A stretch of DNA of 64,000 bases from Gnetum montanum. Lineage: Eukaryota; Streptophyta; Gnetopsida; Gnetales; Gnetaceae. A program made the position numbers and the translations under genes. The DNA lies in contig MNCI01034304.1 in the NCBI GenBank assembly GCA_015680685.1, positions 1-64,000 of the forward strand, read 5' to 3'. The notes under the pieces were generated by a model that was given only the letters and a program-made list of their open reading frames with translations, was not told the origin of the DNA and did not search any database. Shown piece by piece: positions 33,101 to 45,365 of the stretch. Positions within the stretch are counted from its first letter, which is position 1. Each line of letters opens with the position of its first letter.

Positions 33101-36100
33101 AAATCATTTCAATCCATCAGAAGGCCACCCTTCTCGTGGGGAGTCTTCAACTGGTGTATGGCCCAAGTAAGTTTTATCTCGATAAAAATTAAATTTTCAT
33201 TTCTGGTATCAGCTCCAGTTTGTTTATTTGTTTAGCGTCATCTGATGTTGTGCAATCATCATCTAGTTTTGTACCCTAGGAAGAAATCATGATTCTTTCA
33301 TTTTGTTAAACCTGTCCTATTTTCTGAAGGCCAATAAGATAGACATTACTTTTGTACATAATTAAGTGTATCCACCTGGTTCCAATGATCAAATTGGCAT
33401 TTGTATATGTGATTTGTCATTTTGCTGTTTTTGTCGCAATTGGAGAGGTGTTTGGCGGTTACTGCAGCTAGATGTTTCACGAGGCTTGGGAACATGGTAA
33501 AATGAGCATGTGTGATTTAAACAAACTTAACAGAATTTATTTTAAAAATAATGAGACATACTTGGAAACTTGAAATATCAACTATATGTACAATTTTGTT
33601 CAAGTTCCTTTAGGAACCGATAGATTCTTTGTTTACCTTCCTTTTCCCCTTAACATTGCATTCTGAGTTTAAGTTTCTTTTGCTTTTCTGAGTTAAATTT
33701 TGAGTATTGATGATAAAGTTGGCAACATTCTTTGAAGAATTGAATGCCTTTGGGGATCTTTGGGCTTGATAAATTTTTCCTTTTACAGAAACAGTATGCT
33801 GCAAAGCAGTGTGTTAAAAGTCATACAGGCCAATTGCATTCATTAAGATCCAATCTTCAATCGAGAATAAGTTTCTAACAGGCATATTAGTTTCACTCTC
33901 TCAGAGTGGGAATAAGTTTCTAACAGGCATAATTGTTTCAGTATCTCAGATTGGGAATAAGTTTCTGTAACACCCTGCCCTAGTGAGGGCATGGTGATGC
34001 CTAGGATCAAGTAATTGTAGAACAGAAGCATGATAACTAAAACCAATAATGTGTAGAATATATGATATCTAAGAAAGTAGAACAATACAGAAATTTCGTA
34101 CCACACCAAAAACTAAACATAACTATCACTTTATCAAAATGCATCTCTACATAAATCAACCTATGCACTGCTTTGCTAAAATACAAAAACACATAAACCT
34201 CATCATCATATATAGAAGAATACAGAGAGTTTCATACAAGGATATCTAGTCCACACTACTGTACATGAGAATATACAGTAACCAAGCACTGAAGGATTTC
34301 CCCTCCTGTACTCTCTCTCTCTCTATGCTCATCTAGGCTCTTGCACCTTTCACTTGTAATTAAATCAAGTCAGTACACAACTGAGTGGGAAGCCTTTACA
34401 CTTACCCTGCTAGATGTTCGACAAGTGCTGCACTAAAGGAGAGGAGTGGGGTACAAGGCAACCTGCAACCATTGTTAGTCTTATGCGTGCTCCAAAAAAC
34501 GCACACCATATCACCCATAAAGCTAACATACTATTATAAAATCACAAACAAAGCCATGGTCTAACATCATCTATCATGCCCATGTCAACATACCCATGAT
34601 ATACCATAAATAGTCCATGATCCACAAAATCATAATCCAAATAGAACAGCTATTGTCAATGATATGGCTCACAAACCAGTACTATCACATACATAGCCCA
34701 TGTGGTTGCTAGCATATCCGCGCTTAGTGTAGCATGTGAGATGTTGCCATGAGTACTCATAACAGCCATTGCCTGCAGGTCTTTTATTTATCCAACCGGT
34801 GCTAGGGTCTGTCAACTTGTGACTCGCAACTACTAGCCTTTTGGAGGATTGGTGATAGGGATGAACATAACTATGCCATGGACCAGCCAAAGGGACGAAC
34901 ACACCTATGCTCTCCCACTTTCAGGATGAGGCCTGAGATAGGAGCCTCACCGATGCATCACAGTGGGGTTCAATCCATATTACCTCTAAGGTTACTCATC
35001 ACCAACCGGTCCACACCCTCATGCTAGCACCACTTGCCAACGACTGTCACAAGCATCGTCGCGAAAGCATATACACAGTCTGGCTAGCTTAAGCCAACAT
35101 AGGTCATAAGCACAACACACCCAAACAACATAACCACACATATCTACCCTTAATAGTTATAGTCATTCCATGAAAACAATACCACGATGTAACATGACAA
35201 CATGAAGACCTCAATATGGTAAAACAATACCATATTTTTTAAGACACGTACTTTCATACAAGTGACCACTATAATAACCTTTAAAATGAGATATTCCCAA
35301 AGAGAACTAATTCCATGATTATAAGTACTTCCCAAAACAATCCCAACAACACTAATTTTACCTAAATCAGACTCTTGGAAGCAAAGTTATGTGTGTTCAA
35401 AGTTTGATTAATAAAATAATATTTAATTATCACTAGAAAGGATTGGAAAGCCCAAAAACGCTCACGCCCCAATAGGCCCCACACATAGCATATTTCCATC
35501 ATACGAGTCTCATCAACACCACATATCATATTCTACAAGTCCACATCATACCATACATCTCATATATATTAATAAACAATTCGTAACCAAAATCGTTCAA
35601 TTTTGGGAAATATGCAAAATAACATGCCTAAGCTCAGACTTTGAGTTATCTACCCCACATGCCCCCATCACATGATCATGTACACTAATCTAGCACAAAA
35701 ATACAGGGAAAAGGTAAAGACAACCCACCAATTAAAATTGTTGGGGTGGAAAGTCTGAAACAAGTAGAAATCCTCAAAAATCCAGTAGGACTTTGTTTCG
35801 CTCTCAACAAGTTTTGCACCTACGTAGATATGATCACAACAATTCCAAATCCAGGTTCAGAGCAAGCAAAAGTCATCCACAAGGTTCAGAATCTAGAAAA
35901 AGAAGGAGGAAAATAGAAGCAGAGGGAAAGAGAAGAGAATAAACATAACCCTCATTTTTGTTTCTTAACAAAAAAAAATAAAATAAAAAAGAATGAGACA
36001 CACCCAGTTCTTATGGGTGGCGGCAGAATAAGGGCGGTGGTAAACATTATAAACTATACTTTTGTTTCCATCATATGCTTTTCACATATATGTTTGTTTT

Positions 36101-39100
36101 TGATAAAAAAACAAAATATGCACAAGCCGCTTCCTTTTTGCACGTCACGTGCAACATCCGATTTTGACTTTTACTTTTGTTTACTTTTATTTTTTTTCGT
36201 TTTTCATTTGAATTCTTTATTATTTTTTCAAGGAAAGACTTTCATAAGTTATTTTTATTTTTCGTCTCTGCAACTAATACTGTAAACTTTAATAATATGT
36301 AACAGATACACCCGAATATCACACAACATAATGCTATAGTACAAATGCTTACATACCAAAATCACACATAAAGCATAAAAACATACCAGATAGTTGTTCA
36401 TGTACCCCAATCTAACACCCGTGCCAGCAACATCACCTATCTAAAACATCACATAGGGCTAGTGTACATAATCACATTAGTTAAGCATGTAAAGACAACA
36501 TAATTGTAACATAAAAATGAAGCCTTATAATATATAAAATGCATTAACTTGTCCCCAAAAACCCACTGGGACTCTACATGTAATGTATAACTCATAAGTG
36601 TCACCATACCTACTGTCTCTGGATGGGATGTAACAGTTTCTAAGAGGCATATTAGTTTCAGCATCTCAGAGTGGGAATAAGTTTCTAAGAGGCATATTAG
36701 TGGGAATCATTCATCACCATTTTTCACATAGGAAAAAATTTTCTTATAATCCGTTACCAAATCCTTTTTAGAAAAATGTTAAAGGTGAATAAGAAGCTTT
36801 TTGGAAAATTCTAATGTTGATGAATGATGTAATTTGCCCATTGGTCAGTGTTCCTGGACGGTCATCTTGTGAATTTGTGCTTTTTTATACATGGTTGCTA
36901 TTTTTCGTCTTTTAGATGCATCTCAAAACAATATGTATACACACAAAGTTTTTACAATCTTGCCAACTTCTGTTATTATTCCTAAATTCCAATATATTTT
37001 GACACTGCTTAAGTAATTTATATCCGTCTACTAGGTTTGCTTTTTCTCGAGGAACACACCTGAGAGTTTCTGAGCAATCATACTTTTCTTGACTTCTTCA
37101 TTTTGTCTTTTTTTGAATTGTCACTGTATGATTACATAAAGAAAATTGTTACTTCTTATATGAAAGAGCTTTATTTTTGGATTCTGTAAATTCAAGAATG
37201 TTGGACATTGTTTCTCACATGTTTGTTTCTGTTCCTTTTAAAATGAACATGCATACACAAGTCCATGTGGTTGAATGTTTGGTTTGATGTTTGTGTTATT
37301 ATTGGTGATTTTATATAGAAAGAGCCAGATCCATTGTAGTGGCCATCTTTCACTTCCTTCACTGTCCTTACAATTGCCTAGCTGGTTCCACATTAATGGA
37401 TAGAGCTAATAAAATAGGAGAGATAGGAATATGATAAAAAACTTGTTATTAGGCACAAGACACCAGTTGGACCCTACATCTGGCGTTGTATATCTGGCAA
37501 CTGGACCTTTAAGGCGTTTCTGATATGGAGAGCAACCAGCCCAGTTGAGGCTTTCCTAGTTGGTGCACACATGGGGAATGCTATCTTACCATCCCTCATG
37601 GTACAGAATGCTCATGGGAACCGACCTAGACCGAGAGGCTTAAGTTTCTTCATATGTAATATTTGGATTAAAGTTTAAACCATGTAAGTTGTTTCTGAGG
37701 TTTTCTTTGGGTTTTACTAGACTTGCTACACAAGCCAAAATGACGTCCCTGTTACTGCCAAGTAATACTTTGCTACACAAGTCCTCTGATACTCAATTAG
37801 GATATGACACGTTTGATCAGTAGGATATCAATTCACAAACTAATGTTGGGAGGTTCTGTTACTTTAACAGTAGTGCCAATGCCAACCTGGTTGAATGATG
37901 AAATCTGAAATGAAAACAAAATGCTAGAAGTGATAGTGTTGTTCCTGCATGATACTTGTAAAGTCATTAAAAGTGGTAGTTCCTGAATACAAAAAGTTTT
38001 AGCCAGTCCACAGAAAAAGTTATGCTGTAGCCATTTTGGTCAGACTAATGGATTATTCTAACTTTGAAGGGCAGTTTTCATTCTCTTTCATGTGTTAAAG
38101 TCGTTTTTACTTTTCATCTGTGATGGACTAGGATTCCTTGTGGACATTTACCCTTTCAGTTGGCTTAAGTAGCAACCATGATTTCCTTTATTTACGGTTG
38201 TTTTGTTACTCTACTTGATTCTAGCTGCTGAAAAGTATGTTTGCTTATTTAGCTGCTTGGAATTTTCTTTTCACTCATTTCATAGTTGTCTGCAGCTGCA
38301 GTATATCTGTAAAGTGTTAGGACAGTTAACAAGCCAGTAGCCTATCATTTTTTATACATATATCATGCTAGGCCATAGTGCAAAAAATTGGCAAGCTATT
38401 GAAAAGGTTCCAAAGGTAATTTTATTAGATAAATTGAAGGTGATGATACAAACACCTTATTATATGCTCCTTTTGGAATGTGACTTGTAAAAGCTGAAGC
38501 TCTTTGTCAATTGATTAGCTATATTCAATGTTTAGCAAAAACTAAGCAAACCAAAATTCCCAAAACAGTTATTGAAGATGTAAAAGAACAAGGATAGTAT
38601 TTCTAGTGGCTACAATGGCTAAAGACATGGGATATCTCATTGGAGGTAGTGCAAAGTGAGCCCAAGTGCATTTGCATGCTAGTTAAGAAGCAATTGCTGG
38701 GAAAGTTATGGTCGAATGTAGAAGCGAGAAAAAATTTGACTTGGAGCATATTAGAGATAATCAACTAAGGTTAGAAGTTTCTTATCATACAGCTAAAAGC
38801 TCAATCAGATCTCTCAGCTTAATCAGCAAGTTTTGTTTGAGTTCCCATTGACTCAAGATAGAAAGTGGGAGATGGATAAACCTCCCCCATAGAAGAGCGC
38901 ACATGCAGGTTATGTGGGCTGGGTGCTCTTGAAAAGGAGGAGCGTATTTTTCTTAATCATCCTTTGATTGAACATCTACAACAAAAGTGTACTATTGTAA
39001 CAAAAAATTTGTATGATCTATTTTTGTTGCATCTACTTTAGCCACTACTCTATATTTATTTTCTAGGAGATTAATTCACTGTCTGTCCAATAGATCTTTT

Positions 39101-41228
39101 CTGGTCTACAGACATGTTAAAATCTTTAGTTTTAGTTTCATATCATGCTGCACCCCAGAATGTAACACATTATATTCTTCAATAAATTCAAAATTTTCTT
39201 TGCTAATGGTTCTTTATTCTAGAATTTTGCTGAACCACATTGATTAATTTTTCCAATAATTAATTTCAAGCAAATGGTTGTCATTCTGCCAAATTTGTTT
39301 TCTACTGAGATTGTCTACCATTGCCTTCGTTTCTAATCCTGAATGTTACAAAAAGAGATAAAGTGCACAATACAGACATTAGAGGAAGGCTTAGAGTGGC
39401 TTTTATTTTAGATAAGCTACATGAATAATGTCTTAGATGGTTAGGTCATGTGCAAAGAAGAGAAGATAATGAGCTTCTTAAAAAAGGTATCTACATTACT
39501 GTTCTAGGAAAGCCATTGAAAGAAAGACATAAAAAGCCATATGAAAATAAGATTGAAGGTGATTGGAAGAAAGTGCAAATGAATGAAGATTTAGCTCTTC
39601 ATAGAGGCAAATGGTAAAGAGAATTTATGTAGCCAACCCCATTTTGTTGGGACAAGGCTAGGCTGCTGATGATGCCTTCATTTCTTAACCATGAATAGTG
39701 GTGTAATTTCAACCTGTTTCAATTTTACTGAGAGATTAATTTTAAGAGTAATGAAGATTATTTTTCTGTAATTGCTAATGCTAGATGTTACTGCCACACA
39801 ACTTTGTTGCTGCAAACATCTTTTTAAACAGTACACACAAGTGACTGAACCTTGGTACCTGAAAGAGTGGAGCATGAAATTATATTTACTTTGATATGGA
39901 GGAGTTTAAAACTTGTTTTTCTTGGGTTAGAGCTCTAGAGTTTAAGTTGCAGGTGGATAGTTTTTATGTAATCCTATTTTGTTGGGACAAGGCCAAGATG
40001 ATGATGATGTAGCCATTGCATGGAATGTACTATAGACTTCTTTGAATACTAAGCTATGATCTACAAGGATAGTTCAGATGGAATAACTGCGAATGGTATC
40101 TAAGTTTGGGGAGTATTGGCATGTTAGTTCTATTAGTATGTGGGTATCATCGAATGAATGTGTTCCAAAAAAGGTGTCTCTGCAATTAAGTGCTCGAGAT
40201 TATAAAGTCAGTTCAACTTGTTTGGCAGAATGCCCAGGACTTTTTAGCTGAGAGAAAGCATCGCATGTTGGATGAACGAAGATCATCCAAAGAAAGAGAA
40301 CTTTGGTATCTGTAATAGCGAATCTGTATGTCTGAGCAATGAAAACAGATGATTAGCACTTATAGAGGGCAGATATACAGTCATATCAAGGTCTGCACGT
40401 TAAGGTTTCCAAGTTGTGGAAGATGCTTTGTAACAAGATTATTAGGTATGGCAAAACTATATGCATATTTCAAGATTATTCGTTTACGACTTTGTTCCAA
40501 CAATGAAGTGGAAATTCATGTCTTCTATTGGAATTTCTAGCAACATTCAGCCAACAAACTTGCATGGATGCCTCTAAATATGCATTGTAACCATTAGCAG
40601 AGCCTTTTCCTATCAACTGCAGACCTGCTGACTTTTGAGATGTAGTTTCTGCGTTATTCTACAGGCGTATTCAGAAGATTGGCAATTGAGACATGCAAAT
40701 TTTAATAAAAAGGATTCTCCGGGAATCTTAACTGAAAGCCTTCCTTATGGCTGGAATCAATTTAAATATTTGAGACAATGGCTAAACTGCTTCAGAGGGA
40801 ATGTACAGATGTTATAATTATAATGATTGCAATATTTTTGAACCTTGAATGCATCTTTCAAGTTCAAGGATGTCCCGGCCTTTTTTTTTCAATTTTTATT
40901 GTTTGCGAGGAAAAACATTTGATACTGTTTAAAATAATTTTGCATTCCAAACTTGGTCGGAACAGAGTAGTTGAGTAGCTAATCACGAGTTATTGAGTTA
41001 TTTTTAATAAAATAAAAGTACCGTGATTACTTGCTATTTTTGCGTTGGTTTTTATTCAGGAGCTGATATTTAAGTCCTTTTCTCTCTCCATTGTGTCGGT
41101 ATTAAGTTTCTGTTACATTGTTTTGCAGAACTACGCAGCCAGATGAATCATCCAAGACTGTGAAAATACCACATGTTGGAGGCATTTATACTACTCCTGA
41201 TGTACAGTCGGTCTGGTCTTACAAGTAA
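30167..41228 (+). CDS. Plant zinc-ribbon membrane/coiled-coil protein, 3 exons (often labelled stress response NST1-like)
   Basis: Exons 30167-31885, 32124-33166 and 41129-41228 join in frame to about 953 aa. The start ATG has A at -3 and gives the conserved MCILCV. Membrane segments lie at about residues 14-35 and 47-64, then a zinc ribbon with C101, C104, C120, C123; a weaker hydrophobic stretch is near 247-265. Residues 304-430 form a Lys/Glu/Arg-rich coiled coil. The middle is Ser/Pro-rich with a VSLLGPVSEALYSF motif, and the end is HVGGIYTTPDVQSVWSYK. Donors are GTAAGT in both introns; acceptors are TTGTAG and TTTGCAG. I recognise the plant family from its N- and C-terminal blocks; its biochemical role is not established. 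No disabling change is seen. Confidence 0.9.
32124..33166 (+). CDS. Exon 2 of the zinc-ribbon membrane protein gene
   Basis: It is preceded by TTGTAG at 32118-32123 and followed by GTAAGT at 33167. It enters in phase 0 (VRVEQQPSSKVTAQPKSWP) and leaves after two bases of a codon. The sequence is Ser/Pro-rich and probably disordered. The conserved stretch PVSEALYSFSPDFE and the NWTMWNAAPLGQ block identify it as part of this family. Confidence 0.9.
33865..33965. repeat. 45-bp minisatellite, left part (interrupted by solo LTR)
   Basis: Units 'gaataagtttctaacaggca...' begin at 33865, 33910 and 33955, period 45. The third unit is split by the LTR; its remaining 34 bases are at 36641-36674 and a further partial unit starts at 36675 and ends near 36700. 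Confidence 0.9.
33966..36635 (-). mobile_element. Solo LTR (2670 bp) in intron 2 of the zinc-ribbon gene
   Basis: On the minus strand it runs from TGTTACATCCCATCC to GGGCAGGGTGTTACA, a TG...CA terminus pair typical of plant Ty3/gypsy LTRs with GGGTGTTACA ends. It is flanked by the 5-bp duplication GTTTC (33961-33965, 36636-36640). There is no coding content and no second LTR, so it is best read as a solo LTR left by recombination. Removing it with one GTTTC restores the 45-bp repeat exactly. Confidence 0.88.
36701..38574. other. Intron 2 sequence, no feature recognised
   Basis: AT-rich intron sequence without clear element ends. Short 'acctgg...' stretches near 37440-37640 look like diverged repeat sequence of unknown origin. 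Confidence 0.4.
38575..39140 (+). mobile_element. Non-LTR retrotransposon (LINE) C-terminal fragment, copy A
   Basis: Frames read FCLSSH*LKIESGRWI and then CRLCGLGALEKEERIFLNHPLIEHLQQK, which fits the 'FRLSSHkLxIExGRW...RxCxxC...HFLxxCP' C-terminal block seen in LINE-type polyproteins. A second copy with the same order lies at 44740-45365. It is broken by stops and frameshifts. Confidence 0.6.
39350..39675 (+). mobile_element. RTE-type LINE 3' end
   Basis: The sequence reads KRDKVHNTDIRGRLRVAFIL, then LRWLGHVQRREDNELLKKG, a DWKKVQMNEDLALHRGKW motif, and ends 'ttgttgggacaaggc' with GAT repeats. This is the C-terminal part and tail of plant RTE elements ('RLRWFGHVQRR', 'DMALDRxxWR', 'TTGTTGGGAC'). 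TAA/TAG closes the last Trp-rich part. It is sense relative to the host gene. Confidence 0.8.
39955..40013 (+). mobile_element. Short RTE-type LINE tail
   Basis: 'tttgttgggacaaggccaa' followed by GATGATGATGAT repeats the tail of the neighbour at 39645, without coding sequence. Confidence 0.5.
40014..41128. other. End of intron 2
   Basis: No exon supported before the acceptor at 41128. An exon-like stretch at 40665-40805 does not join in frame with exon 2. Confidence 0.5.
41129..41228 (+). CDS. Exon 3 (last) of the zinc-ribbon membrane protein gene
   Basis: The acceptor is TTTTGCAG at 41121-41128. The first base completes the split Lys codon from exon 2. The 32-residue tail ends with HVGGIYTTPDVQSVWSYK, the conserved C-terminus of the family, then TAA at 41226. 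It is separated from exon 2 by a 7962-bp intron. Confidence 0.9.
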
Positions 41229-43020
41229 CATTGTTCACAATATGATAATTTTTGTCCAAATATGATGATTTTCAATCTATTTAGGGGTTTCAATTTATTT
41301 CATCACTAATGGCTATGAGTTAAAGCATAAAAATATAGCCTTTTTTCTGTTTGCTTCTCAGCTGTTCATGCTGGGCTGGCCATAATAATGAAACCGTCTC
41401 TCACAAAACGTTATCACAACTTCTTAGAAGTATCTGAGAAATTAAAGATAACATAGCCCAGAACTTGATGGATTTATTTGGAAGAAACAAGGAGTTTCAA
41501 GGGGGTCTCCATTTTTTTGAGGCCATAAATTTCCAGCAATAACTTGCAAGCATGTTCCAGGTTGCTCACCTTTTTAAGGTGCTATTAAAGTTCATCCCTC
41601 TCAAAAACTACAGCAAACAACTTTCAATATACAATGCTTAGAAATGATACTACTAAACATAACTAATACATGCACGTCAGAATTCTTTGCTGGAAATTCA
41701 CATATTTCAGACTATGGAATATCAATCTGTAAAAGATACAAGTTCATTTGTGAAATGGATTCTTGTAAGGTGACCGACCTTGGTTATCGCATCAGTACGT
41801 AATCCGGTATAATAGGAAATGCTGAACTCCAACAAGGTACGTTATACACTTGTACAGTAGTCAGTGGCACAGGTTAGAGTGCTGATGGTTGCAAGAACAT
41901 TAATCCACACCCAAGACTCTGCAGTGCAACAATCAACAGCTTTGGCAGCAAAATTATAGGATAATACATTTCGAAATCAAAATTTTTTATATTCGGTACA
42001 TTATGCCTTCTTTATCCAAAGCACATCATAACTTTACGATCTAGAGCAAAGCAAGTGAGTGTAAGGTATATTGCATGAATTCCGCATTTTGATTGTGTTT
42101 GTGTTTGATTGTGGATAGCAATTCTAAACCATTGGAGATGTAGACACATGGGGCTGATTAAATGAGTTGCATTTCATATGGCTTGTTATCAGAGAAATAG
42201 GCTAGGCCCTTTCTAAATGCGGTTGGATGCCTCGGTGGACTTTTAAAAAGCTTTCAACTGGATATGCATGTCTTAAAAATATATCAACTAGATACGAATT
42301 TTTAAAATTATATCCACTGGGAAGAGGCTGTAGGTATCAGGATCGCGGGAAGGATGATCTGTAATGTGTGACTCGTTTAAGGAATGGAAGTCTTGTCAAA
42401 ATGTAGGTTAACAATGGGATATCGTAACAATTGAAAGTGGCCATACCTTCTGATCTCTCGAATCTCAGGAACCTGTAAAAAAAGATTTCATCCAATGCTT
42501 GAAGTATTTGAACGATTCAAATCATCTGAGGAAACTGTACAAGAAAATTTCATCGAATGCGCGAAATATTTGAACAATTGAAATAGATAATACCATTTGG
42601 AGGGTTTTATTTTATTTTATTTTAAATCGGGCTAATGTGAACGAGGGGGACCTTGTGCATGTTTTTTCTCTTGTTTCAATTTTCAACACCAACTTTTTAC
42701 AATTTCCAACCCAAACCTTTTTCAATGAGGTGTTTAGTTGCAACCTTGAGTTTAATTTTAGTTTGGTGTATGTTTAGTTTGCAACCTTGAGTTGTATATT
42801 AAAAATACTTTTTCTCCGAGGAATTTTGATTAGGAGGGCCACACACAGGAACTACAATCAATCAAGGCAATGTATGTATGTTGATCTGCAATGACCTTCG
42901 GTTTAGATTTATTTATTACTTTTTAAATACAAACATTTACCATTGTATATAGACATGGCATACTTGAGAGCAACTTCTTTGTTAAGGTAGACAATGCATG
43001 CAATCTCTTTGTATTTTTAG
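41229..43020. other. Region downstream of the zinc-ribbon gene, with 62-bp duplication
   Basis: It contains the 3' UTR and terminator of the upstream gene (not delimited). At 42468 and 42530 'ggaa(c)ctgta...gaaatttcatc' starts twice, a 62-bp tandem duplication ending near 42590. No gene seen. Confidence 0.5.
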
Positions 43021-43029
43021 CATTCTGAT

Positions 43030-43195
43030 ATTTGTTTATTATATATATGCTTAGATGGATATCAGGGTTGGCAACGTGACCTTGACTACTACATTTGTGA
43101 GGGTAGCTAGGAATTGAGCCTAATTGAACCCACAATCTCTTATCAAAGAGAGGAGCTTGTTGACTATTGTGCTACACACATCCTGTTTTGATTAA
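43030..43195 (-). mobile_element. tRNA-derived SINE candidate
   Basis: The minus strand reads GTGTAGCACAATAGTCAAC (A-box like), then an anticodon-arm-like stretch and GTGGGTTCAATTAGGC (B box, consensus GGTTCRANNCC) at tRNA spacing, followed by unrelated body sequence. No target duplication was identified. Confidence 0.4.
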
Positions 43196-44739
43196 GTTGA
43201 TTGACGACTTCTAGGATTTCAAAGATACGTAATCAAAATGGGTATCTAATTTTGTTACTATGATTGTATGAAGTCTTAGATTGTACCACTAACATTTATA
43301 CTTGGTAGAATTTAAGTTTAATGACAAAGTTAACATTGAGTTGCTTTGATATTTTCTATTATGATATTTAGTTTTAAGTTTTGTAATTTTTTTTTACTCA
43401 TTTTCTAGGAAGTTGAAGATTTGATATAAAAAATAATTGTGAAATTGAAAATTTGATAAAGTAGATTTTGTAATCTTGTAATTAATGATGTACTTGTATA
43501 ACTTAAAATTGCTATCAAATGGAGAAGGTGATGAAGAAGAGGGTTAGGGTTTGATCTAGTGATGGTGGATATGAGTACTATGGAGCTTGTGTGTGGAGTA
43601 TTGTTGGGGTCCATGGAGTGGACATGGTTTATATAGAGAGTATGTTGTGTAAGAAGCTAGGTGAGGTGAGAAAGAGGAGCGCCTCTTGTGATTGTGGGAC
43701 ATGTTTTGGGAGTTATGCTTGTTTGTTCTAGAAGATGTGTAACACAAAGATGAAGCATGGGTTTCAAGTTGTGTTGGGTACCATGGGATGTCCTAGGGGA
43801 TTCTTGTGGCTATTGATGGATTCCAACATGTTGATGTACCTAGTTTGGATATGATAGAAATCCAAGCCAAGGATTATGTATGTGTGATGACTAATTGTGA
43901 GTAGATGAGACAATAATTGAAAGGAGAGAATGTACAAGCTATGACTTTGCATGAAGGAATATTATAGACTTTTACATTGAATTGCAAAGAAATAAGATAT
44001 TATTTGATATTCTTTGGCTCTTCAGTTAAGAATTAAACATTGGCCAAATGGCATCCAAGGACATAGTGTGATCGTAAACTAGTTTTCAAAAGTCTCATTT
44101 GGATAAGGATTTTTAATTATCCAATGGAAATTGGGGAAATTGAGTTGGTAAAGTAGGCAGGGTAAGGATTTGAGGGTCTTATTGAGCTTGACCATGTTAT
44201 AGCGAAAACATCACTAATGGTTTTGGTCACATTTTGTGTGCTTGGATTCCTCTGTTGTAGTCATATGAAGTCTACCAAGTCAAATTCAAAAATAAGTAAG
44301 ACATGTTTACACTAAAAGTTAAATATGAAAAACATCAAAATGCTACACATTGTGCCAGAATTCTACATTAATATAGGGCATAGACGAATGACTTAATGAT
44401 ATACTTGCACTCTAGAAAATTGATGAACTTTTAAAAAAACCACTTAAAAATGCTAGAATTCAAAACTTTTTGATGGTGGACTAGTCCTCAATAATGCTAC
44501 CCTTGGTAGTACTAACACCAAAGCATTGACTTTGCAATCTCCTAAGAATGCTACTTAATGAAGTTTATGAAGACTTTAGTTAATATAACTTATTGTTTAT
44601 AGTTGGGTAAAATTAAGTGATTCAACCACCAATGGCTTATAACTAATTATATAGTTGTAGAGTGGTTAGATATAGTTAGGTCTAAACACCAATGAAATTA
44701 TACTTTTGTACTCTTATGTTAAGGAGTATTTTTAGGAAA
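43196..44739. other. Intergenic sequence, nothing recognised
   Basis: Open frames on the minus strand at 43405-43950 are low-complexity and give no family match. No element ends. Confidence 0.4.
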
Positions 44740-45365
44740 TGTAATGGTTGAGAAAATGGAATATTTATCGAGAGAAAGTGTAGTAGAATCCTAGGCATAG
44801 TCATGAGCTAGTCAAGCAGAAGGTTTTAACGTAGTTGTAGTCTAATGTAGAAGGTAAGCACAATTTTATTTCTTGCACCCTAGATCATCAATTTGGTTTT
44901 ATTTACATTCACTTGAAGAGTAGATGAATGCCAATATTTTTTTTGGTTTTATTAACATAACATTAGATTTAATAAACTACATGGAGAACCTCACTATCTC
45001 TTAATTGCTATTCTAATCAAGTATTGAAGTACCATCAGTAAGCTTCGCTTAAGTTCACATCATCTTACAATTGAAAATGAAAGATGGATTTAGTTTCATA
45101 AGAGAGTGTACTTGTATGTTGTGTGGGCTAGGAACCTTTGAGGCTAAGTTGCATGTGTTTCGTTTTTGTGTTATGACTATACATTTGAGACAACATTATA
45201 ATGTTACAACAAAAACTTACATGATTTGTTTTTGTTGTCTCCATTAATTCTTGGTCAATTTGTAGAGTCATTTTTATTTTTCATAAAAATGTAATATCTA
45301 TCCAATGGATTATATGGATCTTCAAACATAATAAAGCTTTAGTGTTAGTTTTTAATTTCATATAA
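44740..45365 (+). mobile_element. Non-LTR retrotransposon (LINE) C-terminal fragment, copy B
   Basis: The reading KLRLSSHHLTIENERWI and then ECTCMLCGLGTFEAKLHVF, LRQHYNV aligns with copy A at 38575-39140 in the same order and with similar non-coding sequence after it ('ccaatrgat', 'gttttagtttcatat'). At least one frameshift separates the two blocks. Confidence 0.6.

Noticed and set aside
32241-33170. A separate gene starting at 32241
   Set aside because: The first codon is TTG and the frame extends upstream to the acceptor at 32123; it is exon 2 of the gene that starts at 30167.
33966-36635. DNA transposon, because the ends are short inverted repeats (TGTAACA / TGTTACA)
   Set aside because: TG...CA ends with a 5-bp duplication and the GGGTGTTACA terminus fit an LTR better; there is no transposase.
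40665-40805. Possible extra exon between exons 2 and 3 of the zinc-ribbon gene
   Set aside because: It has an AG acceptor look, but joining it to exon 2 gives an early stop and the family has no such block.
43405-43950. Three overlapping minus-strand open frames as a gene
   Set aside because: Ser/Thr/His-rich low-complexity readings, no splice or family support.
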